This document shows, one piece after another, positions 8,409-17,107 of a DNA stretch of 64,000 bases. A model generated the notes under the pieces. It saw only the letters and a list, made by a program, of their open reading frames with translations, ran no database searches and was not told the DNA's origin. Origin of the DNA: Candidatus Obscuribacterales bacterium (GTDB lineage: Bacteria; Cyanobacteriota; Vampirovibrionia; Obscuribacterales; Obscuribacteraceae); contig JARLHI010000080.1 of assembly GCA_031292355.1 (NCBI GenBank), positions 1 through 64,000 of the forward strand. The letters are read 5' to 3'. Numbering within the stretch: the first letter of the stretch is position 1; each line of letters opens with the position of its first letter. Made by a program: the position numbers and the translations under genes.

Positions 8409-9010
8409 TGAGTGACATCAAATCTGGTGCGCGATTTGAGAGCTTAGCTCAGGCTGAGCTAACAGCCATAACGTGCACTGAGTGTAGTTTGTGCAAGAAT
8501 CGCACGAATGTCGTTTTTGCCCGGGGCAATCCTGAAGCAAAACTCATGCTGATTGGAGATGGCCCCGGCAGCAGCGATGACTCATCCGGTAAACCTTTTA
8601 CAGGGCGGGCTGGACTGCTGCTCGACAGAATATTAGAGTCAGTAAATATAGATCTCGAAAAAGACATATATCTGTGCAATATCGTAAAGTGTAGACCGCC
8701 CGAAAACAGGCTACCTGCCCGCGATGAGATCAAATCATGCCGTCAATACATTGATGCTCAATTAGAATTTGTAAAACCGAAACTAATCTTATTAGCTGGT
8801 TCAACCGCCATGCAAGCCATTCTCCAAGTAAAGGAACCGATCAGTCGTGTGCGAGGTAAATGGTTCAATTTCGAAAACGATGCTAGAGTTATGGCCGTAT
8901 TTCATCCTTCGTATTTGTTACGCAACGATTCAAAAGAAGTGGGAAGCCCGAAGTGGCTGATGTGGCAAGACATCAAAGCAGTCAGACTGGCACTAGATAA
9001 CCTGCACTAG
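8408..9010 (+). CDS. Uracil-DNA glycosylase, family 4 (Fe-S type)
   Basis: About 200 residues, from a GTG at 8408 that shares its first base with the murI stop. The frame stays open upstream to 8129, but only inside murI. Four Cys suit a 4Fe-4S cluster: C-x2-C in CTECSLC, then C-x15-C beginning at CRPPENR. The active-site motif is GDGPGSSDDSSGKPFTGRAG, where most family-4 members read G-E-x-P-G. HPSYLLR is the second catalytic motif. It removes uracil from DNA after cytosine deamination. The altered first motif is worth noting, but the rest of the fold is intact. Confidence 0.88.
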   Translation: MSDIKSGARFESLAQAELTAITCTECSLCKNRTNVVFARGNPEAKLMLIGDGPGSSDDSSGKPFTGRAGLLLDRILESVNIDLEKDIYLCNIVKCRPPENRLPARDEIKSCRQYIDAQLEFVKPKLILLAGSTAMQAILQVKEPISRVRGKWFNFENDARVMAVFHPSYLLRNDSKEVGSPKWLMWQDIKAVRLALDNLH

Positions 9011-9030
9011 CTTTTTTGTATGAGGAACCT

Positions 9031-9330
9031 ATGGGCAGAAAAACCGAATCTTTTTACGCAGAAATACTCGACAAAGAAATTGTCGATGCGGTCAATAACG
9101 ATTTCGGCAAAGCGGTCTTACGCTTACCGAATCAAGGTCGTGGCGAAGTAAGAGAAGAAGTTCTGGTTTATTTTTCCGCAGTTGCGATGCAACAGGTTAA
9201 TGCTATCGCTGAAAAACACGGTATCAACGACCAGGATGCGCTACATGAACTTTATCAGCTCAATCGAACCAATCTAATCCAAGGTTTTCGTATTGGTCAG
9301 ACGATGAAGAGCAAATTTACGGCGAGTTAA
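9031..9330 (+). CDS. Small protein of unknown function
   Basis: A 99-residue soluble protein from the ATG at 9031, which has GAGGA 4-5 bases upstream; a TTG at 9016 is the alternative. It is mixed-charge, largely helical in appearance, with no Cys pair, membrane segment or signal. It begins 20 bp after the glycosylase stop and probably belongs to the same transcript. The C-terminal half (HELYQLNRTNLIQGFRIGQT) looks like a conserved helical domain, but I do not recognise the family. Confidence 0.7.
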   Translation: MGRKTESFYAEILDKEIVDAVNNDFGKAVLRLPNQGRGEVREEVLVYFSAVAMQQVNAIAEKHGINDQDALHELYQLNRTNLIQGFRIGQTMKSKFTAS

Positions 9331-9342
9331 ACTCGCATCAAT

Positions 9343-11100
9343 TTAATGCCTTCGATTATGACCGCCTGAAGACCGACTTCCAGAGCCTCTTTTGGGGGCG
9401 GCTGCAGTACTTACGGCAGCAGGCGGCGCTGCCGGAGCCGCCGATGATGCAACTTTGTTCTGGGCATTAAAGATGTTAGTCAATGGACTATTTGACCACC
9501 GCAGATAGCCCCACACGCCTGAAGCCAGTACAAGAGCAGCAGTAGCCAGCCCCAGCACTTTCTCGATACTGCGTCGGTCCATTCCAGAATTGAGCGAGTT
9601 TTTTGCGCGAGAGGTAAAAGCGACGTTTAGATTTTCAGTGCCTCTGAGACCCTTCTGAGGCACTGTATAGAGTCCATTAGAGGTGCGTAGTTTCGACGCT
9701 TCATGCACAGTCAGCAGTTGGTGCTGACAGTTGACGCAAAACTTGATTCCGAGTTGTGTTTTCGTGTGGCAGTAAGGACAATTTTCGACCAGCTCCGTGC
9801 CTGGTAGTCCAGCGATGGGAGCGAGGTCCGCGGCCGAAGCTGCTGCAATAGCTGCGTCACTCAATGTGCTCTTTCTAGGTCCACCCACTTTGCTGCGCAG
9901 GACGTTAAGCCAGGAAGGACTTTCTTGCTTTTCTGGATGACCGTTTTTACCGTCAGTTTGTGTGCCTTTTGCAGCCTCTGCAAGCACTGCCGTCGTACTG
10001 AACTGAATACCTTCTGGAACTTCAGCGGCTTTTAAATTGCGTGATTCAACCAGCGACTTCTGTCTGATTGCCTCTGCTTCACCTTTCAAATCACTGAATG
10101 AGGAAACCTCCACACGATGCTTGGCAGTACGGAATTTCAAGGCATCTCGCCTGCACGCATCACGAAATTCGTTGCCAAATTCTTCTATAGTTTGGTGGCG
10201 CTTCTCGGGGTCTTTTTGCAACGCCTTGCTCAAAACGTGGGTCAGCTCTGAGCACATTTTGAATTCAGGAGCCGATTGATTGAATGGAATCGGTGTTGCA
10301 TAAAGATGGCAGTCTAGTAATTCGATCGCGGACTTAGCGTTATAAGGCAATTTGGCTGAAAGAGTTTCGTAGACACAAATGGCTAGAGAATAAATATCGC
10401 TTCTTGGATCAACAATCAAGGAGGAAAGACACTGCTCGGGACTCATGTAAGGAGGACTGCCGCAGACGTCACCAACTTTGGTGATATGCAGATTTTCTTC
10501 TTCTTTTTTCGTGTCGCGTAATTTCGATAAACCAAAGTCGACTAAAGTGACCCAATCATCCATGCCACCGCTGACGCTGAGCATAATATTTTCAGGCTTC
10601 AAATCTCGATGGACAAGATTGACTGAATGCGCGGATGCAAGAGCATCACATACTTGAGCATAGATGTTTGCTGCTCTTTCAATTGAAACTGGTCCATTGT
10701 CTTTGATCTCTGTCTTAAGGCTGACGCCTTCAAGGTAGTCCATGACCAGATATGGCTGACCGAGCTTACTCATGCCAAAGTCATAAAGGGTAATGATGTG
10801 ATGGTGCTTCACTTGCGAAACTGTTTTCGCCTCGCGAAAAAAACGTTTTACAGCTTCTGAATCTGCCACCATATGCGAGTGCAACATTTTGATCGCCATG
10901 TAGCGGTCCATGTATTCCTGACGCACTTTATAAACAACGCCCATGCCGCCGCGACCGATTACCGAAACAACTTCGTAGCGGTCTGATAATTTCTGTCCAA
11001 CCAGTGGGTCGCGTTCAATGACACGCAAAGCGGTATTGTCGTCAGGACAAATGTCCTGCGCGTCGTCGTACTCCGAATAGCATTCTGGGCAACTTTTCAC
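9343..11100 (-). CDS. Transmembrane Ser/Thr protein kinase with two Cys clusters
   Basis: 585 residues from a GTG at 11100. Residues 4-25 hold C-x2-C-x10-C-P-x-D-x-T-x-L, a small zinc-ribbon-like knuckle shared with the kinase at 37.9 kb. The Hanks-type kinase domain spans about 42-310, with the GRGGMGVVY glycine loop, Lys71, HRDLKPEN (Asp166), DFG (Asp188) and a PYMSPEQ activation segment, so it should be active. A second C-x2-C...C-x2-C ribbon (CPYCHT...CVNC) lies near residue 445. One hydrophobic segment (about 520-540) is followed by an Ala/Pro/Ser-rich end with a basic tip (HNRRH). It is convergent with the 99-residue protein. Targets are unknown. Confidence 0.93.
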   Translation of the reverse strand: MKSCPECYSEYDDAQDICPDDNTALRVIERDPLVGQKLSDRYEVVSVIGRGGMGVVYKVRQEYMDRYMAIKMLHSHMVADSEAVKRFFREAKTVSQVKHHHIITLYDFGMSKLGQPYLVMDYLEGVSLKTEIKDNGPVSIERAANIYAQVCDALASAHSVNLVHRDLKPENIMLSVSGGMDDWVTLVDFGLSKLRDTKKEEENLHITKVGDVCGSPPYMSPEQCLSSLIVDPRSDIYSLAICVYETLSAKLPYNAKSAIELLDCHLYATPIPFNQSAPEFKMCSELTHVLSKALQKDPEKRHQTIEEFGNEFRDACRRDALKFRTAKHRVEVSSFSDLKGEAEAIRQKSLVESRNLKAAEVPEGIQFSTTAVLAEAAKGTQTDGKNGHPEKQESPSWLNVLRSKVGGPRKSTLSDAAIAAASAADLAPIAGLPGTELVENCPYCHTKTQLGIKFCVNCQHQLLTVHEASKLRTSNGLYTVPQKGLRGTENLNVAFTSRAKNSLNSGMDRRSIEKVLGLATAALVLASGVWGYLRWSNSPLTNIFNAQNKVASSAAPAAPPAAVSTAAAPKRGSGSRSSGGHNRRH

Positions 11101-11277
11101 CGACCGTGCAACCTCGCCCGGACTCCAAACACACCTACACCATGCCTACTATGCCAATACCCTTCTTGCCCTGAAATTAAACAAAAATGGCACTTCACGA
11201 GGGATCTAAGAGGTAATTAAGGTGGCTATTCGGACGGTCAATAGGGACGTAAAAGACATGCAACGGCATTAGAAAAA

Positions 11278-12414
11278 TCAGAAAAATTCAGCAATAATCG
11301 AATTACTGACCGGAACGCCTTTAGTTGTAATGGCTAAGTGTCCCTCGGGCAAATGCATGAGTCCGCCCTCAACGAGCTTATTCACTGTCGATGCGTGTTT
11401 TTGCAATAAATCAACTCCGTATTTAGAGGCGAAAATATCAAGATCAATGCCTGAACGCATTCTCAGCCCCAACATAATCGCTTCTCTAATTTTCGTCTCG
11501 GCATCAATTTCTTCGTAAGTCTCATCGCCGAGGGGATCTTTCATGTAGCGCGAAAGAGAACGCCAATTGCTCGAGCGAATTTCTTTAAAATAACGGTGTG
11601 AACCGACACCAAAAGCCACATAGGGGTTGTGATTCCAGTAAGCCATATTGTGTTTAGATTGAAACCCAGGCTTACTAAAATTAGAAACTTCGTATTGTAA
11701 GAATCCGTTCTTTTCGGTTTGCTCGATCAGCTCGAGATACATACTTTCGTAGATTTCATCATCGGGATAGGCGACTGACTCTTTGGGAAAGCGTGAGAAA
11801 AGTGGCGAATTATTGGCCAGATGCAGGCTGTACGCCGAAATATGCTTAATCTCAGCATTGGCCGCAGCCAAATTAAGAATCTCATCTAGAGTCTGTCGCC
11901 AACTGCCCAACGTTTGCGTGGGTAAGCTGTACATGAAATCGCAATTGATATTTTTGAAACCGGCGGCTATGGCTGTCTCAATGCCAGCCAGGGCTTGAGC
12001 ACGAGTATGATCCCGGCCAATTGCTTTCAATTCGTCATCGTTGAAGGACTCCACACCAATAGACAGGCGACTAACGCCAAGCTCCAGCCAGGCTTTTGCT
12101 TTCTCCAGTGTGATGGAGTGAGGCGTAGTCTCTAGCTCAATTTCGGCCCCCGTTGAAATCTTCGCGTGGCTCAGCAACTTATTTTTAAGCGCAGCAATGT
12201 TCTTGGGGTCGATTAAACCGGGCGTGCCACCGCCAAAAAAGATGGAGACTAAATCTTCAGGCAGAGGGTCTCGCTCCAGACGAGTTTCCATCTCCTGCAT
12301 CACCGTTGCGCAATACTCATTTTCCAGATGATTTAATCCGGCAAACGCTGCAAAGTCACAAAAATCGCATTTGTGAGAGCAAAAGGGAATGTGGATATAC
12401 GCGCTTATTGGCAT
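11278..12414 (-). CDS. hemW: HemW-like radical SAM protein
   Basis: 378 residues from the ATG at 12414; a longer frame reaches 12477 but overlaps the divergent TPR gene's promoter. The radical-SAM cluster motif reads IPFCSHKCDFCDF (C-x3-C-x2-C), without the extra Cys of true oxygen-independent coproporphyrinogen oxidase HemN. That favours HemW, a heme chaperone in studied bacteria. GGGTPGLI and the HemN C-terminal helical domain follow. There is no clear ribosome site before the ATG. Annotation as a coproporphyrinogen III oxidase would be a common mislabel. Confidence 0.88.
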   Translation of the reverse strand: MPISAYIHIPFCSHKCDFCDFAAFAGLNHLENEYCATVMQEMETRLERDPLPEDLVSIFFGGGTPGLIDPKNIAALKNKLLSHAKISTGAEIELETTPHSITLEKAKAWLELGVSRLSIGVESFNDDELKAIGRDHTRAQALAGIETAIAAGFKNINCDFMYSLPTQTLGSWRQTLDEILNLAAANAEIKHISAYSLHLANNSPLFSRFPKESVAYPDDEIYESMYLELIEQTEKNGFLQYEVSNFSKPGFQSKHNMAYWNHNPYVAFGVGSHRYFKEIRSSNWRSLSRYMKDPLGDETYEEIDAETKIREAIMLGLRMRSGIDLDIFASKYGVDLLQKHASTVNKLVEGGLMHLPEGHLAITTKGVPVSNSIIAEFF

Positions 12415-12420
12415 GGCGTT

Positions 12421-12429
12421 TGCTATTAT
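12421..12429 (+). promoter_or_regulatory. Probable extended -10 (TGCTATTAT) for the TPR gene
   Basis: It lies 53 bp before the TPR ATG, in the short gap between the divergent hemW and TPR starts. The -35 is poor (GCGCTT, 17 bp away). It matches the TGnTAnnaT form seen before the amidase and gyrB. Confidence 0.4.
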
Positions 12430-12482
12430 GCCCGAAAGTTCTTTCGGCGACCGACATTTTGCACCAACCAGCGTCAATATCG

Positions 12483-13550
12483 ATGTTTACAACCAGACAA
12501 CTGTCAGTTTATTTAGCCACCGCTGCTATCGCCTATATCGGGTTTCAAATACCGGTTGCGTCCTTTGACGGCAAAGCGGACCTACCCAACAACTGGTCTT
12601 TGCCGCCAACGGCAAAAATTAATCCAGCTGGTAAGGCCGGCGCTGCGACAAAAAGTACCACCGATTTTGAATCTGTTGTTACAGTGATCAAAACCGATCC
12701 TTCAAGCCTGGACCTCAGAGTAATTGGCGATCAAATTCTGAATTATCGAAAAGCAGTTACAGCCAAGCCCCAAGAAGCGATGCTGCGTACTCGTTTAGCC
12801 GGTTGTTTGTTTTTAGCAGGCGATCTAGAAGGCGCTGCGACAGAGCTGAAACGCTCTGTTGCTTTGCGACCAAATGATTACCAATCTCATGCATTTTTGG
12901 CACTGTTACTAGATGAAGTTGGAGACAGAGAATCAGCCACAAACGAATATCGTCGCGCCATAGAATTATCGCCTGAATCAAATGATCCACATCTTCTTTA
13001 CGCCGAAAGTCTGGTCAATCACGGAGAAATTTCTCAAGGCATCAACGAATTTAGAAGAGCGATTACAGCTAAGCCGACAGCGGATGAGTACTCTGGTCTA
13101 TCTGAGGCATTACTGCAATCTCATGATACTGCCGGTGCCATCAAAGCAGCCAGACAATCAGTATCTAAAGATCCAGGCTCGGCAAGAGCTCACGTCGCCC
13201 TTACAAAAGCGCTGGTGCTCGCTGGAGAAAACCAGGCGGCTTTAAGAATCGCCCGTCAAGCCGTTCTACTCAATCCATCCTCAGCCGATAGTCATATCGC
13301 TCTGGGTCGCTCGCTATATGCCAAAGGCGATCGCAGTGGCGCAGTCGACGAATTCAAACAAGCGGTGGCACTTGATCCACTCAGTGCACAAGCAAGAAAT
13401 GACCTCGGATATGCACTATACGGCCGTGGAGACATACTATCCGCAGTGATCGAATTTCGTTTAGCCTTGCGCTTAAATCCGCATTTAAGTGAAGCCAGAA
13501 ACAACCTGGAAGTGGCTATTCATGGGCTAACAGGACGTAAAAAGACCTAA
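12483..13550 (+). CDS. Exported TPR-repeat protein
   Basis: 355 residues from the ATG at 12483. The frame runs upstream to 12306, but that part is antisense to hemW. The N-terminus (RQLSVYLATAAIAYIGFQI) is a signal peptide or anchor. From about residue 70 there are roughly eight tandem 34-residue TPRs. They carry the usual A..G.....A...Y..A....P register, clearest in LRPNDYQSHAFLALLLDEVG and LDPLSAQARNDLGYALYGRG. It probably serves as a periplasmic scaffold for protein complexes. The next gene on the same strand is the secretin, 112 bp away. TPR pilotins are known partners of secretins, but that link here is only suggestive. Confidence 0.88.
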   Translation: MFTTRQLSVYLATAAIAYIGFQIPVASFDGKADLPNNWSLPPTAKINPAGKAGAATKSTTDFESVVTVIKTDPSSLDLRVIGDQILNYRKAVTAKPQEAMLRTRLAGCLFLAGDLEGAATELKRSVALRPNDYQSHAFLALLLDEVGDRESATNEYRRAIELSPESNDPHLLYAESLVNHGEISQGINEFRRAITAKPTADEYSGLSEALLQSHDTAGAIKAARQSVSKDPGSARAHVALTKALVLAGENQAALRIARQAVLLNPSSADSHIALGRSLYAKGDRSGAVDEFKQAVALDPLSAQARNDLGYALYGRGDILSAVIEFRLALRLNPHLSEARNNLEVAIHGLTGRKKT

Positions 13551-13591
13551 CCACATGCGGTGCCCCAGGCACCATTTCTCAAGAACTTTCT

Positions 13592-13619
13592 TTGCATTTT
13601 GCGCTGATGCCTGTAAAAT
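13592..13619 (+). promoter_or_regulatory. Candidate promoter for the secretin gene
   Basis: TTGCAT (13592-13597), a 16-bp spacer, then TAAAAT (13614-13619), 43 bp before the secretin ATG. Both boxes are near consensus, but the call is by eye only. Confidence 0.4.
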
Positions 13620-13662
13620 GACGGTCTGGGTACCTCATCGAGCAAAGATCATTAACCATTAG

Positions 13663-15810
13663 ATGAGATTCAAAGAGAGTCGAAAATTTGATCACCTGGT
13701 TTATCGGCCAGGACAAAAATGTCTAATACTGGCTGTGGTATCAGCCATCACTTTGCCATTAAGTGCACTTTTGCCGGCAGTTGCAGCGGATCCAACGGTG
13801 CAACTCGAGCAGGGCCCTGCAAATACTCACAAAATGTCCGGAGCAACTCCACCTCTTTTACTTTTTACACCGTCCAATCAAAGCGAATCAACAGGCACTC
13901 TCGTAGTGGCCCCTGCCTCTCCGGCCTCCGCTGCAAAAGCGCCTGCAAAATCCAGCGATGCAAAAGATGCTACAACTATTTCTGAAGTGCAGGCACCAAC
14001 GGCGTCCACCAAAGTGACAGGTACCTCAAGTCTAAAGAGTTCGCCAGATCCGAAAGACTCAAAAGATGAAACCGAGCCCAAAAGCTCTGCCGATAAAAAG
14101 TCTGTCGCGCAGTGGATGGGGGCTCCCGATCCAACCAGACATACGCCACTGCCGACCGTAACTGGCACAGTCAAAATCCGCAAACCATTTAAAATTTTTG
14201 TACAGGAACAACTCATTCATAACATGAGTTTCCGAGAAACACCTGTGCGAGAGGTGATTGCCGAAATTGCCAGGCGCGGCAATCTAAACATCATTATCGA
14301 CAAATCGGTAACGGGGCGCATCACTGGTGAATTACGCGACGTAACCTACAACGAAGCCATGGATAGTGTTCTGGCAGCGGCGGGTCTACAAAATCGCACT
14401 CTCGACAATAACACCGTAATCATTGCGACCACTCAGGCGATGGTGCAACTCGGTCTCAATCGACCGATCGCCCGAGCTTTCAAATTGAGTTATGCACATC
14501 CTTATGACGTCGCGATGATACTTCACGCGTCGATTTTCAACAAAGGTGTGATTCCTGATTTCCAGACGCTTTTAAAACATGAAAATGCCAGCGGCACAGT
14601 AGAAGAATCGGAACCATCAAGAGAAAAAGGTGGCAAAACAGAAGGTGACAAAACCTCTGACGACAGCAGCAGTACACAGACCAGCCGCCCGGATACGCAA
14701 CGCACAGTGAGAGGCTCGAGCCGCAGCCAGACACAAGAAGGCGTCGGCTTTAATAATTCGGCTGTCGATCCAGGTTCGCAGCAAATTAGAGCTTTTCAGG
14801 AAGTTAATACCGATTACATCGTCGAACAAAATGGTGGCGGAGCAATCTGCATTCCCGACTCCAAAAATCGTCAGGTGATAGTAGTTGGAACTGCCGAGGA
14901 TGTGGCAATCGCTGAAGAATCGATTCGCCTTCTCGATAGACGTCCAAGACAGGTTCACATTCAGACTTCGCTAATTGAATTAACAAATCAGGGGGTCAGA
15001 CAGCTAGGAGCAAATCTTGCTCTGCAAGGCGAAGGCTCGTCTGGTACCATCCTCGGCAACCAGCTTGCGCCACTAGTAAATACCTTGCCGGGCTTTACTT
15101 CACCAATTGTCGGCGATGCTCTAACAGCCGTACCAACCATTGCTGGAATACAAGCAGCCAATACTTCGCAAAGCGGATTCAATTACCTCACTCTAGCGAA
15201 AACCGCCGGCGGCAAAAGCAATATTGCCACCGTTCCTGGTGCCCTTTCCGTAAACCTCAACCTTTTACTGCAAACCAATAAAGCTAAAGTGGTGGCAAAT
15301 CCGAGTGTAGTCGTTGTAGACGATACCGAAGCGTTAATTACCATCGCCAATGAAGTTGTTCATAAAGTGACATCCACAGTCAGTTTAGGCGTGGTCACAA
15401 CGAACGTAGAGCTGACCAAAGCGGGAATTTTTCTCAACGTTTTGCCTAAACTCGCTCAGGACGGATTTGTCACAATGCGCCTGAGACCGCAAGTGTCAAC
15501 TCCAATCGGTGGTCCACAAACATTTGGCACCACCGTTGTGACTTTACTTTCAGTGCGAGAAATTATGACCCAGGAAGTACGAGTAAAAGACGGGCAGACT
15601 CTTATTCTTGGCGGACTGTTTACCGAACAAGAAGCAGCTACTTTGTCTAAAGTACCGTACGCTGCCGAAGCACCAATTCTTGGAGCACTCTTTAGAAACA
15701 CTCTCAAAGGTCGTAATCGCACTGAATTGATGCTTCTGATCACACCTAAAATTGTGGAAGAAGAGCCGCCGTCATCGTTGACTGAAGGTCAAGTCAGCCC
15801 GACGATGTAA
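13663..15810 (+). CDS. Secretin (type II/IV pilus GspD/PilQ family)
   Basis: 715 residues. A signal peptide lies near residues 20-42, then a Ser/Ala/Pro/Lys-rich linker to about 165. An STN/N0-like domain (about 189-255, FRETPVREVIAEIARRGNLN) follows. The N-domain region (about 265-425) is interrupted by a Ser/Arg/Thr-rich loop (310-365). The secretin barrel domain covers about 430-705, with VVANPSVVVVDDTEA, VKDGQTLILGGLF and the C-terminal ELMLLITPKIVEE. It would form the outer-membrane gate of a type IV pilus or type II system. No other pilus or secretion gene is in the window, so the machine it serves is open. There is no clear ribosome site before the ATG. Confidence 0.92.
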   Translation: MRFKESRKFDHLVYRPGQKCLILAVVSAITLPLSALLPAVAADPTVQLEQGPANTHKMSGATPPLLLFTPSNQSESTGTLVVAPASPASAAKAPAKSSDAKDATTISEVQAPTASTKVTGTSSLKSSPDPKDSKDETEPKSSADKKSVAQWMGAPDPTRHTPLPTVTGTVKIRKPFKIFVQEQLIHNMSFRETPVREVIAEIARRGNLNIIIDKSVTGRITGELRDVTYNEAMDSVLAAAGLQNRTLDNNTVIIATTQAMVQLGLNRPIARAFKLSYAHPYDVAMILHASIFNKGVIPDFQTLLKHENASGTVEESEPSREKGGKTEGDKTSDDSSSTQTSRPDTQRTVRGSSRSQTQEGVGFNNSAVDPGSQQIRAFQEVNTDYIVEQNGGGAICIPDSKNRQVIVVGTAEDVAIAEESIRLLDRRPRQVHIQTSLIELTNQGVRQLGANLALQGEGSSGTILGNQLAPLVNTLPGFTSPIVGDALTAVPTIAGIQAANTSQSGFNYLTLAKTAGGKSNIATVPGALSVNLNLLLQTNKAKVVANPSVVVVDDTEALITIANEVVHKVTSTVSLGVVTTNVELTKAGIFLNVLPKLAQDGFVTMRLRPQVSTPIGGPQTFGTTVVTLLSVREIMTQEVRVKDGQTLILGGLFTEQEAATLSKVPYAAEAPILGALFRNTLKGRNRTELMLLITPKIVEEEPPSSLTEGQVSPTM

Positions 15811-16119
15811 GCGGATAAGACGGTTGTCGCTCAACAATCTAAGCTGGGGATATCTCTAGCGTAGTTAAAATTTGGTGGTCGTAGCTCTGGCTACTCATTT
15901 GAGTCTTATGATATTAGGCTGCTTTAGTATTTTTTGACCTTTGACTGGAGAGCTTTTAATTCTCGATAGCCTTGGACTCGTCATCAGAAGCTGACGTCGA
16001 TTGTCACAATATCCCCACAGAATCCCTTCGCAGCCTTTATGAATTTGCTTTGCTATTATTTCATCGGCGATGCCATCACTTACGCTGAAGTGGAAGATAA
16101 AACTACATAGTTAACAGTG
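15811..16119. other. Intergenic region between convergent genes
   Basis: No gene is supported between the secretin stop and the 3' end of the minus-strand L,D-transpeptidase. There is a short hairpin, GTAGC-TCTG-GCTAC, at 15881-15894 without a T-run, so it is a poor terminator. An extended -10-like TGCTATTAT lies on the plus strand at 16051-16059, pointing into the convergent gene's 3' end. Confidence 0.5.
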
Positions 16120-17103
16120 CTATCTCAGCGGATATCGCTCCAGTTTCTCTTTCAAACTCTGATATAACTGCGGCACCCAGGCGGGCTGTCGACTGAAATC
16201 AATGTCGGGCGACGATTTTAAAAGATTGCATGGGACAATGATCAAAGTGACATTACTCAGTCCAACATCGATTGCAGCGATAAAGAGTTCTTGCATATCG
16301 GGCATCGACAGCACCAGACAGCCCGTTGAAACAGTGCCATTGTGCACAAGTATGTCACTACCAAGTGCGGTGCGCTTATCGTGCGCTGCCATACTCAAAT
16401 CGAAATCATTGGGATATTTCACTTTAAGAGCCAGGCGAAAACTGGCAGCACGCCCATTGATTTCGTAAACACCTTCGGGAATTTGCAAATCACCCTGACG
16501 CAATTTTGGTCCCAGCTTGCCACTGAATGTGCTTAGTGGATATGTGCCAATCAAAACCGGGCTTTTATTTTCAGCGAACAAATACACCACGCGTTCTTGC
16601 TTCAAGGCAATCATGGTTATCTTTGCTGGAGGGTAGGCGATTCCTGCTTGAGCGAATCGTTTTTTCAAAGCCGCTCGTGCCGAAGGACCAAAGCGCTGCA
16701 TGGCCTGATTGACGGTAAGTCCAAGCGGCGGCTCCATTCTGGGAGTTTCAAAGGTAAATTGCAAATCGAAAGTGCTAGCAGATCCTGGAGGCGTTGGCAG
16801 TGGACTCGCTCGCTTGAGAGCATCTATGGCCAATTGTGCTTGTTCTGGCTCACAGCCTGGATGCAAAACTTTCACAGCCGAAATCTGACCGTTTTTATCG
16901 ACGGTCCAGCACAGGGTGATTTTGACTGGAGCTCGAGAGGGTTTAGGATGCCACTGTTTTCTCAAAATGAGATCGACCTGAGCGATATAGGTTCGCGAGT
17001 CGTTTTTTGCATTATCGGCAAATGAGCAAACGCATAGCATCAAAGACAGACAGGCTGCGAGGAGGCTATGCGTTAACCGTGTATTAGTGAACGGACTGGA
17101 CAG
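16120..17103 (-). CDS. TonB C-terminal-like domain fused to L,D-transpeptidase (YkuD-type)
   Basis: About 327 residues from a proposed CTG start at 17103 (306 from the ATG at 17040). After a signal peptide, a TonB-C-like domain is recognisable (LRKQWHPKP, KITLCWTVDKNGQISAVKVL, AIDALKRASPLPTPP). It is followed by a YkuD-like catalytic domain with HNGTVSTGCLVL, whose Cys is the expected nucleophile. The Ser-Thr-Gly-Cys form is nearer the YafK-type variant than the usual S-H-G-C. ATG 17040 or TTG 17043 would cut the signal peptide in half. The CTG has GGAG 7 bases upstream and gives a full n-region and hydrophobic core (THSLLAACLSLMLCVCSFA). It lies just behind glmS. Predicted role: periplasmic peptidoglycan crosslinking or protein attachment. 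Confidence 0.8.
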   Translation of the reverse strand: MSSPFTNTRLTHSLLAACLSLMLCVCSFADNAKNDSRTYIAQVDLILRKQWHPKPSRAPVKITLCWTVDKNGQISAVKVLHPGCEPEQAQLAIDALKRASPLPTPPGSASTFDLQFTFETPRMEPPLGLTVNQAMQRFGPSARAALKKRFAQAGIAYPPAKITMIALKQERVVYLFAENKSPVLIGTYPLSTFSGKLGPKLRQGDLQIPEGVYEINGRAASFRLALKVKYPNDFDLSMAAHDKRTALGSDILVHNGTVSTGCLVLSMPDMQELFIAAIDVGLSNVTLIIVPCNLLKSSPDIDFSRQPAWVPQLYQSLKEKLERYPLR

Positions 17104-17107
17104 GAAT

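Noticed and set aside
12306..12482. N-terminal extension of the TPR frame
   Set aside because: It is antisense to hemW and hides the signal peptide that starts at 12483.
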